From NCBI RefSeq assembly GCF_040869045.1, contig NC_090321.1, positions 75,363,183 to 75,427,182 of the forward strand: a stretch of 64,000 bases of DNA, written 5' to 3'. Position numbers and translations under genes: made by a program. Origin of the DNA: Eurosta solidaginis. Lineage: Eukaryota; Arthropoda; Insecta; Diptera; Tephritidae. The notes under the pieces are model-generated. The model saw only the letters and a program-made list of their open reading frames with translations, had not been told where the DNA came from and searched no databases. Of the stretch, positions 1-10,996 are shown piece after piece; the first letter of the stretch is position 1, and the number at the start of each line of letters is the position of its first letter.

Positions 1-126
1 CTTTGGTCCACTGTAAAGTCCCTATCGAATCCGTCTAGGCACAATGACAAAGTTTCCATCGCCTTTGGCGAAAAAGTGCTGTCGGATGCGAAAAAATGAG
101 CGAGCGCTTTCTGCCGACAATACATA

Positions 127-1275
127 ATGCATTCTACGGTCGACAAAAATATACGGAAGGCCAACAGACACGCACGTAACCATAAGTTCAGCGTGTCACC
201 AATTACCATCACCGCCAAAGAGGTTGAGGATGCCATAGGTCTTGCTAAACCATCCAAAGCAGTGGGCCCTGACGACATAGCCATGCCGAAGCTTAAAAGC
301 CTAGGGAAAGGGGGTTTCAAATATTTAGCACATGTCTTCAACCTGTCTCTTTTCACCTTTGTTATACTCGAAAAATGGAAAATGGCCAAGGTGGTCCCGC
401 TAATAAAGCCTGGGAAACCAGCTAACATAGGAGAGTCATATCGTCCGATATCTCTCCTATCGCCAGTAGCCAAGACGCTGGAAGCCATTTTGCTCCCTCA
501 CTTCAAAACAAATTTGCAGCTAGCCTGTCATCAGCATGGCTTTAGAAAACTCCATAGCACCACCACCGCGCTAAATGCCATTATCACCCAGATAAATTGT
601 GGTTTAAATCAGAAGCCCCACATAGAAGAGTACTCGTAGCGCTAGACCTATCAAAAGCTTTTGATACGGTCAACCATGGTACGTTACTGCAAGACCTGGA
701 AGGGTCTACCCTTCCCCCATGTCTGAAAAGGTGGACCGCAAATTATCTGGGTGGTCGGCAGGCATCGGTGCAATTCAGAAACGAAATATCAAAGCCAAGA
801 ATAATTAAACAAGAGGTGCCTCAGGGTGGTGTCCTATCCCCACTTTTGTTTAATTTTTACATATCAAAACTACCTTCGCCACCAGAAGGAGTTACTATCG
901 TTTCTTACGCCGATGACTACACAATAATGGCCACAGGCCCGGGCCCAAAGATCGATGAGCTTTGCAACAGAATAAACGGCTACCTCCCTGATCTCTCCAG
1001 TTTTTTCGCCTCGCGAAACCTGACATTATCACCGACTAAATCATCCGCGACCCTATTTACAACTTGGACGTCTCAAATGTCGACCATTTTGAACATCCAC
1101 GTGGATGGCACTACGCTACCGACTGTCTTGGGTGTGACGTTTGATCAGGATCCACATTTTGGTGAGCACGCAGCCGCAATTGTTCCGAAAATCCAGAGCC
1201 GTAATAAAATCCTCAAATCCCTTGCTGACAGTACTTGGGGAAAAGACAAAGAAACGCTCATACGCCACATACAAA
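127..1275 (+). pseudogene. reverse transcriptase of Jockey-like element (frameshifted)
   Basis: This is the RT domain of the element's ORF2, which copies the element RNA into DNA at the target site. Frame 1 covers 127 to about 625 with the motifs AVGPDDI and YRPISLLS. After a frameshift, frame 3 continues from about 620 with LDLSKAFDTVNH, the VPQGGVLSPLLFN block and the catalytic box VSYADDYT. Compared with the second copy at 41.4 kb, 12 bases are missing near 1128, where LHPKI should stand before LGVTFDQD. The upstream part (1-126) is in the same element but contains a stop. Non-functional copy. Confidence 0.85.
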
Positions 1276-1998
1276 GCAATTGGCCAGCCGTTTGCGTGCT
1301 ACGCGTCCCCTATATGGCCGCCAAGCCTAAAAAATACCCACTGGAAGAAGCTACAGGCCTGCCAAAATACTGCGCTCAGAACCGCCACGGGCTGTCTTCT
1401 TATGTCCCCAGAACACCATCGACATAATGAGGCGAGAATACTCCCCATCAGGGAGAGAAATGAGATGCTAACCAAACAGTTCCTGTTGAATACCCAGAAA
1501 CCTGGGCATCCCAAAAGACATCTGATTGATGAGCCAGCACCGCCTAGGGACTTAAGGAGTCATCTCCGTAAGCATTTTGAGGAAATACGTTACCTGAGAA
1601 CTCAGCCGTATGAAGCAAAAAAACACAAGCAGGTCCTTGGGGAACTCGACAAACAGGCGTCGACCCTTAATGCCGGGAATTGCCCGGTGAACAGTACCCC
1701 GGGGAACAGTACCCAAAACTTGCGGAAGAGGAACGCATACTCCCCAGGGAAACGCGAGTCACTCTGGCTCAACTTCGTTCTGGATACTGAAACAGGTTAA
1801 ACTCTTACATATCCAGAATCAACCCCGACATACAAAATGTATGCCCCGCTTGCAATGTGTCCCCACATGACACCAACCATCTCTTTAATTGTAATGTGGA
1901 ACCAACGCCCCTAACACCCCTTTCATTATGGTCCACCCCTGTCGAAACAGCAAGTTTCCTTGGACTCCCGTTAGAGGATATTGATGACAATTTGTGAT
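1268..1998 (+). pseudogene. C-terminal region of Jockey-like ORF2
   Basis: A further frameshift moves the reading to frame 1 at about 1270 (YATYKAIGQ onward). The stretch matches the 344-residue reading of the second copy at 41424-42458 almost throughout. Near 1680 a small duplication (the sequence ccggtgaacagtacc is partly repeated) breaks the frame again, and the last part up to LPLEDIDDN lies in another frame. The function of this region in the family is probably RNA or DNA binding through the CxxC...H...C cluster. Clearly a dead copy. Confidence 0.75.
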
Positions 1999-2041
1999 CG
2001 GTCGCAGCTTTAGGTGGGGCGAAACATTGCTACAACAACAA

Positions 2042-2345
2042 CAACTACTGCAGAAGCTGCAAAGATCCAAGTGCCAGGGAGACAGTAGAACACTTTATGT
2101 GTAAATGTCCGGCTCTAGCTAGAGCCCGACTAAGGTTCCTTGGAACCCCGTTTGTAGAAGACCACAGAGGTCTATCTGTGATAGCAATCCCGAATATTCT
2201 TAATTTTATCAACAACTCTGGCTGGTTGTAATACATTGACCGTAACATTTCGTAGGTTTTAGACGAGTTATATGGCATCAAAACGGCTTTAAATAGCTAC
2301 TTGGGCGACCAGGGTCGCAGCCATTTCACCTACCTACCTACCTAC
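2042..2345 (+). mobile_element. 3' end of a second non-LTR retrotransposon
   Basis: Immediately after the ACA tail of the first element the frame reads YCRSCKDPSARETVEHF followed by MCKCPALARARLRFLG and a stop near 2229. This is the C-terminal zinc-finger-like segment seen in RNase H-containing non-LTR elements; a related version ends the element at 28811-30138. A 3' UTR follows and ends in tandem CCTA units at about 2328-2345. Only some 300 bp are present, so it is either a short 5'-truncated insertion or was cut by the neighbouring element. Confidence 0.7.
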
Positions 2346-3936
2346 CATGATAAATCTACTACATGTTTATTCATTTATTAATATAGAGTTTAAACTTATT
2401 TTGCAAATAATTCATAAACTAGCTTTAAATTTCAGTTTAGCCTATATCATACAATTAAATTGCCTATATACACATTAAGCCTATATACACATTAAGCTGG
2501 GTCGATTTATTAACCTATATCGCGCCATCGATTTTTCGATAGGTTTTGGGCTCAGGAAAAAAAGTTCCACTAAGCATACCCAAAAAAAAAATTTTCGAGC
2601 CTGCAAAATTTGAGTTTTTTACCTTTTTTTCTTTGATTTTTAAGGTTTTTTTCATGACCTACTTAAAAATTTTTCATTTGATTTTAAAATTTTCGTATTT
2701 TTTTATATACATATATAATTTAATATATAATTTTCATGTATACCCTGTCCGACTCAAAATTGTCCGCTAAAAAACTTTGGCCATAACAGTTTTTTGAAAA
2801 AAAAAAATATTTTTTGGGTTTTGAGGAGTGTTTTGGTGAAAAAATTTATTTTTTCTCCATTTTTTTTAAGGGTTTCTTCAGAAACGTGCAAAAGTGTTGC
2901 CGATGAAAACGAATTTGTCTCATAGTTCCTATCCCACTTAAAATTATGCGATAAAAACGTTGGCATTAACAGTTTTAAAAAAAAAAAATTTTTTTTGGTT
3001 TTTGGGACTTGTTTTGGTCGAAATCGATTTTTTTCATTTTCAAGGCTCCAAATCATTTTCTATGTATATGTTTCCGTTAGACCCACCAATAAGTATACCA
3101 GAATGATCAGGGGACGAGCTAAGTTGATTTAGCCATGTCCGTCTGTCCGTTTGTTTGAACGCAAACTAGTCCCTCAATTTTTGAGATATCTTGATGAAAT
3201 TTGGTAAGCAGCCATATTTTGATGGGGGATTTGACATTTGTCGGAATCGACCGGATCGAACCACTATAGCATATACCTCCCACACAATCGATTGTTCAAT
3301 AAGAGGGTTTTCGCCATTTCTGCCCGATTTCTACCTCATTTACCAGCTAGCAACATCAAATTTTATCACAAGCTTACGTATTGGGCATAGATTGTTGTCG
3401 AAAAAATCATCAAGATCGGACATATTTATAATATATATCCCATACAACCGACTGTTCAGGTAAGAGGATTTTCATCATTTTTGTCGAAATCGATTTTTAG
3501 TCCGATCTTGATGATTTTTTCATACAACAATCTATGCCCAATACGAAGTTTGTGGTAAAATTTGATGTTGCTAGCTGTTAAAATGAGGCAGAAATGGGGC
3601 AGAAATGGCAAAAACCCTCTTATTGAACAATCAATTGTATGGGAGGTATATGATATAGTGGTCCGATCCAGGCGATTCCGACAAATGTCAAATCGCCTAT
3701 CAAAATATGCCTCCTTACCAAATTTCATCCAGATATCTCAAAAATTGAGGGACTAGTTTGCGTTTAAACAAACGGTCGGAGGGACGGACGGACAGACGGA
3801 CATGGCTAAATCAACTTAGCTCGTCCCTGATCATTTTGGTATACTTATTGGTGGGTCTAACGGAAACATACATAGAAAATGATTTGGAGCCTTGAAAATG
3901 AAAAATATCGATTTCGACCAAAACAAGGCCCAAAAA

Positions 3937-6645
3937 CAAACAAGTAAGGAAGGCTAAGTTCGGGTGTAACCGAACATTACATACTCAGTTGAGAGCTATG
4001 GAGACAAAATAAGGAAAATCACCATGTAGGAAAATGAACCTAGGGTAACCCTGGAATGTGGTTATATGACATGTGTATCAAATGGAAGGTATTAAAGAGT
4101 ATTTTAAGAGAGAGTAGGCCATAGTTCTATGGATGGACGCCATTTAGGGATATCGCCATAAAGGTGGACCAGGGCTGACTCTAGAATTTGTTTGTACGAT
4201 ATGGGTATCAAATGAAAGGTGTTACTGAGCATTTTAAGAGGGAGTGGGCCTTAGGTCTATCGGTGGACGCCTTTTCGAGATATCGCCATTAAGGTGGACC
4301 AGGGGTGACTCTAGAATGTGTTTGTACGATATGGGTATCAAATGAAAGGTGGTAATGAGTATTTTAAAAGGGAGTAATCCTTAGTTCTATAGGCCTTTTC
4401 GAGATATCGCCATTAGGGTGGGCCAGGGTGACGCTAGAATGTGTTTGTACGATATGGGTATCAAACGAAAGGTGTTACTGAGCATTTTAAGAGGGAGTGG
4501 GCATTAGGTCTATAGGTGGACGCCTTTTCGGGATATCGCCATTAGGGTGGGCCAGGGGTGACTCTAGAATGTGTTTGTACGATATGGGTATCAAAAGAAA
4601 GGTGGTAATGAGTATTTTAAAAGGGAGTAATCCTTAGTTCTATAGGTGGACGCCTTTTCGAAATATCGCCATAAAGGTGGACCAAGGGTGACTCTAGAAT
4701 GTTTTTACGATATGGGTGAGTAAGGGAGTAATCCTTAGTTCTATAGGCCTTTTCGAGATATCGCCATTAGGGTGGGCCAGGGTGACGCTAGGAATGTGTT
4801 TGTACGATATGGGTATCAAACGAAAGGTGTTACTGAGCATTTTAAGAGGGAGTGGGCATTAGGTCTATAGGTGGACGCCTTTTCGAGATATCGCCATTAG
4901 GCTGGGCCAGGGGTGACGCTAGAATGTGTTTGTATGATATGGGTATCAAACGAAAGGTGTTACTGAGCATTTTAAGAGGGAGTGGGCATTAGGTCTATAG
5001 GTGGACGCCTTTTCGAGATATCGTCATTAGGGTCGGCCAGGGATGACTCTAGAATGTTTGTACGATATGGGTATCAAACGACATGTGTTACTGAGCATTT
5101 TAAGAGGGAGTGGGCATTAGGTCTATAGGTGGACGCCTTTTCGAGATATCGCCATTAGGGTGGGCCAGGGGTGACTCTAGAATGTGTTTGTACGATATGG
5201 ATATCAAATTAAAGGTATTAATGAGGCTTTTAAAAGCGAGTGGCCCTTAGATGTATATGTGAAGGTGTTCTCGCGATATCGACCAAAATGTGGACCAGGT
5301 GATCCAGAAAATCATCTGTCGGGTACTGCTAATTTATTTATATATGCAATACCACTAACAGTATTCCTGCCAAGATTCCAAGGGCTGTTGATTTCGCCTT
5401 GTAGAACTTTTTCATTTTCTTCTACTTAATATGGTAGGTGTCACACCCATTTTACAAAGTTTTTTCCAAAGTTATATTTTGCGTCAATAAACCAATCCAG
5501 TTACCATGTTTCATCCCTTTTTTCGTATTTGGTATAGAATTATGGCATTTTTTTCATTTTTCGTAATTTTCGATATCGATAAAGTGGGCGTGGTTATGGT
5601 CGGATTTCGGCCATTTTTTATACCATGATAAAGTGAGTTCAGATAAGTAGGTGGGCTAAGTTTAGTAAAGATATATCGGTTTTTGCTCAAGTTATTGTGT
5701 TAACGGCCGAGCGGAAGGACAGACGGTGGACTGTGTATAAAAACTGGGCGTGGCTTCCACCGATTTCGTCCATTTTCACAGAGAACAGTTACCGTCATAG
5801 AGTCTATGTCCGTACCAAATTTGAGAAGGATTGGTAAATTTTTGTTCGACTTATGGCATTAAAAGTATTCTAGACAAGCTAAATGAAAATGGGCGGAGCC
5901 ACGCCCATTTTGAAATTTTCTTTTATTTTTGTATTTTGTTGCATCATATCATTACAGGAGTTGAATTTTGACTTAATTTACTTATATACAGTAAAGATAT
6001 TAAATTTTTTGTTAAAATTTGAATTTAAAAAAAAATTTTTTTAAAAAGTGGGCGTGTTCTTCATCCAATTTTGATAATTTTTATTTAGCACATATATAGT
6101 AATAGTAGTAGCGTTCCTGCCAAATTTCATCATGATATCTTCAACGACTGCCAAATTACAGCTTGCAAAACTTTTAAATTACCTTCTTGTAAAAGTGGGC
6201 GGTGCCACGCCCATTGTCCAAAATCTTACTAATTTTCTATTCTGCGTCATAACTTCAACCCATCTGCCAAGTTTCATCGCTTTAACCGCCTTTGGCAATG
6301 AATTATCGCATTTTTTCGGTTTTTCGAAATTTTCGATATCGAAAAAGTGGGCGTGGTTATAGTCCGATATCGTTCATTTTAAATAGCGATCTGAGATGAG
6401 TGCCCAGGAATCCACATACCAAATTTCATCAAGATACCTCAAAATTTACTCAAGTTATCGTGTTAACGGACGGACGGACGGACGGACGGACGGACGGACA
6501 TGGCTCAATCAAATTTTTTTTCGATCCTGATTATTTTGATATATGGAAGTCTATATCTATCTCGATTCCTTTATATATGTACAACCAACCGTTATCCAAT
6601 CAAACTTAATATACTCTGTGAGCTCTGCTCAACTGAGTATAAAAA
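3937..6645 (+). repeat. dispersed repeat block inserted in the foldback arm
   Basis: The block begins near AAGTAAGGAAGGCTAAGTTC and ends with ACTCAGTTGAG-type sequence in inverted orientation (CTCAACTGAGTATAAAA), giving short subterminal inverted repeats. It interrupts the right arm of the foldback. The interior has a minisatellite, then several segments reading AAAGTGGGCGTGG and GCCACGCCC, and runs of CGGA near 6468-6498. Minus-strand and partial copies lie at 55785-57975 and 30181-30433. It has no convincing coding sequence. I know this as a common dispersed fly repeat but cannot name its class with confidence. Confidence 0.7.
4040..5290 (+). repeat. minisatellite, about 130-bp unit
   Basis: About nine head-to-tail units. 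The marker GATATGGGTATCAAA recurs at roughly 4201, 4331, 4453, 4583, 4710, 4809, 4939, 5067 and 5199, mostly 128-132 bases apart. Shorter spacings reflect internal deletions, for example the unit near 4710. Outer units are more diverged than inner ones. Each unit contains GGACGCCTTTTCGAGATATC. Confidence 0.9.
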
Positions 6646-7462
6646 AAATTTTTTTTTAAAAACTGTTAATGCCAACGTGTTTATCGCATAGTGGGATAGG
6701 AACTATGAGACAAATTAGTTTTCATCGGCAACACTTTTGCACGTTTCTGAAGAAACCCTTAAAACAAAAAATGGCGAAAAAATAAATTTTTTCACCAAAA
6801 CACTCCTCAAAACCCAAAAAACTTTTTTTTTTTCAAAAAACTTATCACCAAAGTTTTTAGCGAACAATTTTGAGTCGGACAGGGTATACATGAAAATTTT
6901 AAAATCAAATGAAAATTTTTTAAGTAGGTAATGAAAAAAACCTTAAAAATCAAGGAAAAAAATCAAAAAACTCAAATTTTGCAGGCTCGAAAATTATTTT
7001 TTTGTGTACGCTTAGTGGAACTTTTTTTCCTGTGCCCAAAACCTATCGAAAAATCGATGGCGCGATATGGGTTAACTATTGTCCATGCAAATCAACCCAG
7101 CTTAATACAAAAACCTTATTGATTAAAAGATTAAAGAAGAAATTCGACACAAAAAAAACACAAAATGATCCAATTTTATCGCAAAATGTATCTATAATTT
7201 GCGTTTAAGTACATTCCTAATGCTAAACATACTTCAAATTCAACAACCTATCTATTTTCTAATTTGATTGATATGTGCGAATTATCCGTAACATACATTT
7301 ATAAGGGCAATGACAAGGTTAAGAAGGAAAATTTCAAACAAAAGGATTCTAATTAGAATCTAAACCTTTTAATAAGGTTAATTAAAATTTTACGGTGACA
7401 ACCACAATAACTCTCAAGTAAAGCATAAATATGGAAAATTATGTAAAACTGAAAGAGAGTAA

Positions 7463-8046
7463 TGCGGCAGTTACTCACGAACGTACGTACCAAAAACGTG
7501 TCAGCTGACACGACCTATCTTATGAGTGTGCAATGTAAACGAAAACTCACCGACGTGCAACGCCCGTACGTACGTAGCCCGGAACGTAGAAATCAAAACA
7601 ATTTTGATTTTTTCCGTAAGAACGTGTCAGCTGATCGCTCTCTCACTAGACAGAGTTGCCTAGTAAACTTTTGTGCGCTAATTTTTGACCGTTTGCACTT
7701 TTATGCAAAAACACCTAATTAAAGTTTGAAAAATTGTGAAAATAATTCGAAATAATTATGTAAAAGTGCAGATTATAAATATGTAATCTATTTATACTTA
7801 TTTAATATTTATTCCGGCCTTTTACAATATCAAAAATTAAATTTGAAAAAGTTGATGTTTCCATAAGCATGCATGCAAACTGGCCAATGGCAACAGTGCT
7901 TTGTTGTAAACAATACACACACAAATATGTTATGTACATGTACACAGACGCACACATTGATTCCTACGGGCTTGAGGGTTCGGTCAAACGTGTTTGGTAC
8001 GACAAACGTCCGTACGTTCGGCACACGTCGGTGGGTAATTGCCGCT
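7463..8046. mobile_element. MITE-like TIR element with TAA duplication
   Basis: The ends are imperfect inverted repeats: TGCGGCAGTTACTCAC on the left, and the right end read in reverse complement is AGCGGCAATTACCCAC. The flanks are TAA (7460-7462) and TAA (8047-8049). LTR copy B has the uninterrupted site with a single TAA at 21511-21513. Length is 584 bp with no transposase frame. A 3-bp TAA duplication fits the PIF/Harbinger superfamily, but this is inference. Confidence 0.8.
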
Positions 8047-8257
8047 TAACATGATCACTCCAATAATGTGCGCAAGTATGCATTCCGTTTTCATGTTACT
8101 TTCCTTCTCACTAAGATATTACATACACATATATGTATATATATAAACGTTCTGAGGTTATAAATTATAAGAGAAACAATTTAAGAGCACTTACATGTTA
8201 CTCCAACGTTGTCAGCAGGCGCCCGTTGAGTTTAGTTGGTAGCTGAAAATTTAAGTA

Positions 8258-9729
8258 TGCCCCTATTACCGTTTACAACTCAACTCTGGTTGGGTTGAAA
8301 TTTCGCAATTTGGTATTACGGATTACAAATCAACCTGTCAAAAAAAATGTCGGTTGAGTTGTCTAGTCTAACAACTTTTTGTGGCATTGCCGTTTACAAC
8401 CTTGTGTTGGTGTAGTTGTCAAAGACGTCAAAATCTTACAACTGATTACTAGCAGTTATCTCATACAATTTTGCAGTTGTTTTGGAAAAATGTAACGTTT
8501 TACAAGACGGTTCACCACCTAATTTTTAACAAAAATGTTCAAAGTTGGTATCAAAAGACACGTTTCGACCTCCGATTTAAGAGTCCGAAAACAAAAATTA
8601 ACAATTTTGTTTCTAATAAAATCTAATTTCATGTGGTTGTTGTATTTTGCCAGATTTTTTGTACACACTAATGCAGAAAGGCTTTAAACCCACCCAGGGT
8701 TATTTTACAAAACGCGGCCAAAGGCCGCCAACGCAGAAAGATGTTCTGTGCAAAAAAAACTGTGGATCGGGCCTCATATTTCGGAGCCTCCCGGGCCATT
8801 TTGTGGGTTTAAGTAAGTGTTTTTCGATAGAAATAAAATTTTTAATTTCCGCTTTCGAATCCTAAAAACGGAGATCGAAACGCGTCTTTCGATACCACCT
8901 TTGATAAGAGTTAGATGGTGCACGGGCTCATAAAACAACGTTTAAACGAAGGATTACATTGAATAAATTTTTAACTTTATGGAGCGACATTCCGAAGTTG
9001 GACGAGGCTGGCCGCAGTTCGGATGCAGACAAAATAGGTGAAATTATGCGAACGTGAGTCCCATTGATACTAATCACTACTCCTGGGAATCCTGTTTTAG
9101 AGTAAAATACAATTTTTGCTATTTGGGTTTTAATCCACTTCGCACAAATATGCTCCTCAATAATATCTAAAACCAGTCAAACACCAAAATCATTTCCACA
9201 GCATTTTTGATAGCTGCCATCATCAAGGAATCTGAGTGTGGCGCATAATTTTAAAAAAGGGGTGCACCCTTCCCTCGAAAGCGTTTGTGGAAATGGTCCT
9301 TAATTTTGTTTAGTAAGGAGCAAAATGCTTCCATTCAAATCTGCAAAATAACTTCATTTGAAGCTCATCATTTGTCACTTAAGCAATTTTTTACTTGGTG
9401 CTAGGTAGTTCCAAGGGATTCGAATGATCATGCGAATGTTTTCCGTATTCGCGACATGTCAATCACCAACATTTTTGTCATTATAAAATAGATTTCATAT
9501 CATATAATATCTTGTAATAACAAAATCAATTTTGCAAATGCAAAAATTTCCGCCACAAATTGATCAGCTGTTCATTTATCTGTCAAATCATCACTTTCTG
9601 AAGTTGGCAACTCAAGTCAACTTCAACTGAAATAAGTTGTAATTTGTAATACCACACAGGAGTTGAGTTGTCTGCAAGTTGAGTTGTTTTAATTACAACT
9701 AAGTTGAGTTGTACACCGTAATAGGGGCA
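8258..9729. mobile_element. 1.47-kb TIR element with internal palindrome
   Basis: The ends are TGCCCCTATTAC and GTAATAGGGGCA, continuing inward as imperfect inverted repeats rich in CAACTCAACT. Copy B carries the empty site at about 28395 (TTAAGTAATTTTT). The duplication is TA, or GTA/CTA if a base changed. A second inverted pair lies inside: about 8500-8570 and 8868-8940, both containing GGTGGTATC/GATACCACC and CGTTTCGA-type sequence. This suggests a nested element or a complex non-autonomous one. No transposase frame is visible. Confidence 0.75.
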
Positions 9730-10131
9730 CTAATTTTTCCCCCTCTCTCTCTACATTCCGATTCTAATTGGAATCTCAGTTCCGTGTTGGTATAATATGT
9801 ATGTATGTATATGAAGTTGCATATTATAAGAATTTAACCCTTAGAAAAAATGTTTTTTTTTTTTTTTGAACTTTTAATTTGCTTTTAGATCAAAAATCTT
9901 CTTGAAGTTGTTTAAAAAATGGAAACCAATGCAACCTTACTTTTTCTTAGCTGAACTGCAATAGTGAGGTGGCATTTTAATTTATTAACAAATCATCATA
10001 ATCTTTATATATCATTTTTTTATTAATTATCTTTCACTTAGTATTCCTTCTTCCTCTTCTTCATTAGTAAATTAATTTCTTCTCTCTAGTTTTAACTTTA
10101 TTTATAATTACTTTACGTATGTAAATAATAA

Positions 10132-10645
10132 TGTAACGAATATTAGCAGCACTAAGGGATTCTATCATCTCTAAGCCGATGCTAAACAGTGATTCAAGTC
10201 ACATCAATAATTCAATCAATATGACTACACATATGTGCGTACACGCAGCAGAGAAGCAACCCACAAACACATGCAGATACCTTATCTGAGATATGCAATT
10301 ATAATTGTGGAAGTGTGGCTCACAAACACACGCGCATATGAGAGCTATACACGAACATCTGTAGTTATAATTATAGCAGATAATCAACTAGTATATTCTA
10401 GAACAGAAGCGCCTAGAAGATGCAACGAGGAAATCAAAGAGTATAAAAGGCATTAACAGTAGAGGCGCTGCAAGCAGTTTTGATTAAGACGCTATCTGGC
10501 GAGCAATAGCAGTATTATTTATTGTGAAGTACTTTAATAAAGGCCATTTTGCATTATTAAATATTGGAGTTATTTATTCGACAGTTTAGTGATTCGAACT
10601 TAGCAGAAGGTTGCAAATAAGAGGATTTGCAGTAAATTCGTTACA
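10132..10645 (+). repeat. 5' LTR (514 bp)
   Basis: It starts TGTAACGAATATTAG and ends CAGTAAATTCGTTACA, so TGT...ACA ends are present. A TATA box lies at 10441-10450. A possible primer-binding site follows directly at about 10648 (GGTGTCAGAAGTT), which resembles the complement of a tRNA-Leu 3' end. That tRNA assignment is from memory. Confidence 0.85.
10439..10450 (+). promoter_or_regulatory. LTR TATA box
   Basis: GAGTATAAAAGG lies about 205 bp before the LTR end, a plausible U3/R promoter position. The same motif is kept in the related LTRs near 21295 and 28071. Confidence 0.6.
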
Positions 10646-10696
10646 ATAGGTGTCAGAAGTTGAATTGTTGAATAAATTCCAGAGGACAACAAGGAC

Positions 10697-10996
10697 ATGT
10701 CAAAGTTCAGTGAATTGAAGATCCAGCAACTGAAGGAGTTGGAGAGCCGTGGATTGAATACAACCGGCATTAAACTCGAACTTCAGGCACGACTACGAGA
10801 GGCAATGAAAGCAGAAGGAATTAACGTGGAAGAGTATGTCTTTCATCTAGATGTCGACGAGACAACAAAAATTTAAGAGAAAAATGAAACATCGCAGCCA
10901 GTTAGGAGCACAGACTTGAACATGATATTGGCTGCAATAACTGCTCAAACATCGACAGTGGCATCTCAGCTGGAATCCCAGGAGACACGTTTATGG
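10697..10996 (+). pseudogene. Gag N-terminus with SAP-like motif
   Basis: The ATG at 10697 opens a 59-codon reading beginning MSKFSELKIQQLKELESRG. The pattern LKxxQLKELxxRGLxxTGxKxELxxRL is that of a SAP motif, a helix-extended-loop-helix DNA-binding fold. A TAA at 10874-10876 stops the frame. The same frame resumes (NMILAAITAQTS) until about 10990, where a frameshift joins it to the main Gag reading frame at 10993. In an intact element this would be the N-terminus of Gag, perhaps aiding nuclear or chromatin association; that role is inference. Confidence 0.65.

Larger units (their letters stand above)
1..2041 (+). mobile_element. Jockey-like non-LTR retrotransposon, 3' part
   Basis: The window opens inside ORF2 of a non-LTR retrotransposon, so its 5' end lies to the left. 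Reverse-transcriptase sequence runs to about 1.3 kb, followed by the C-terminal region with a cysteine/histidine motif (CPACNVSPHDTNHLFNC) near 1845-1895. The element ends in a short ACA-repeat tail at about 2024-2041. A second, shorter copy of the same family at 41432-42503 ends the same way, which fixes the 3' terminus. Several frameshifts make it inactive. The Jockey-clade assignment rests on the C-terminal domain style and is not certain. Confidence 0.85.
2491..7106. mobile_element. palindromic foldback element with long arms
   Basis: The left arm runs from 2491 to about 3422. Its reverse complement follows as 3499 to about 3936 and, after an inserted repeat block, 6645-7106. The outer ends are ATTAAGCTGGG and CCCAGCTTAAT. 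The loop is about 76 bp. Without the inserted block this is a near-perfect palindrome of about 2 kb and has no transposase-like frame. Copy B of the surrounding LTR (about 20772) lacks it, which shows it is an insertion. The left flank carries a 17-bp tandem duplication. Superfamily is not assignable by eye. Confidence 0.75.

Noticed and set aside
4040..5290. Direct-repeat array reminiscent of CRISPR
   Set aside because: Units are contiguous 130-bp copies without unique spacers, in a eukaryotic genome; it is a minisatellite.
8647..8865. 72-residue reading in the TGCCCC element
   Set aside because: Too short and without a transposase motif; it lies between the arms of an inner inverted repeat.
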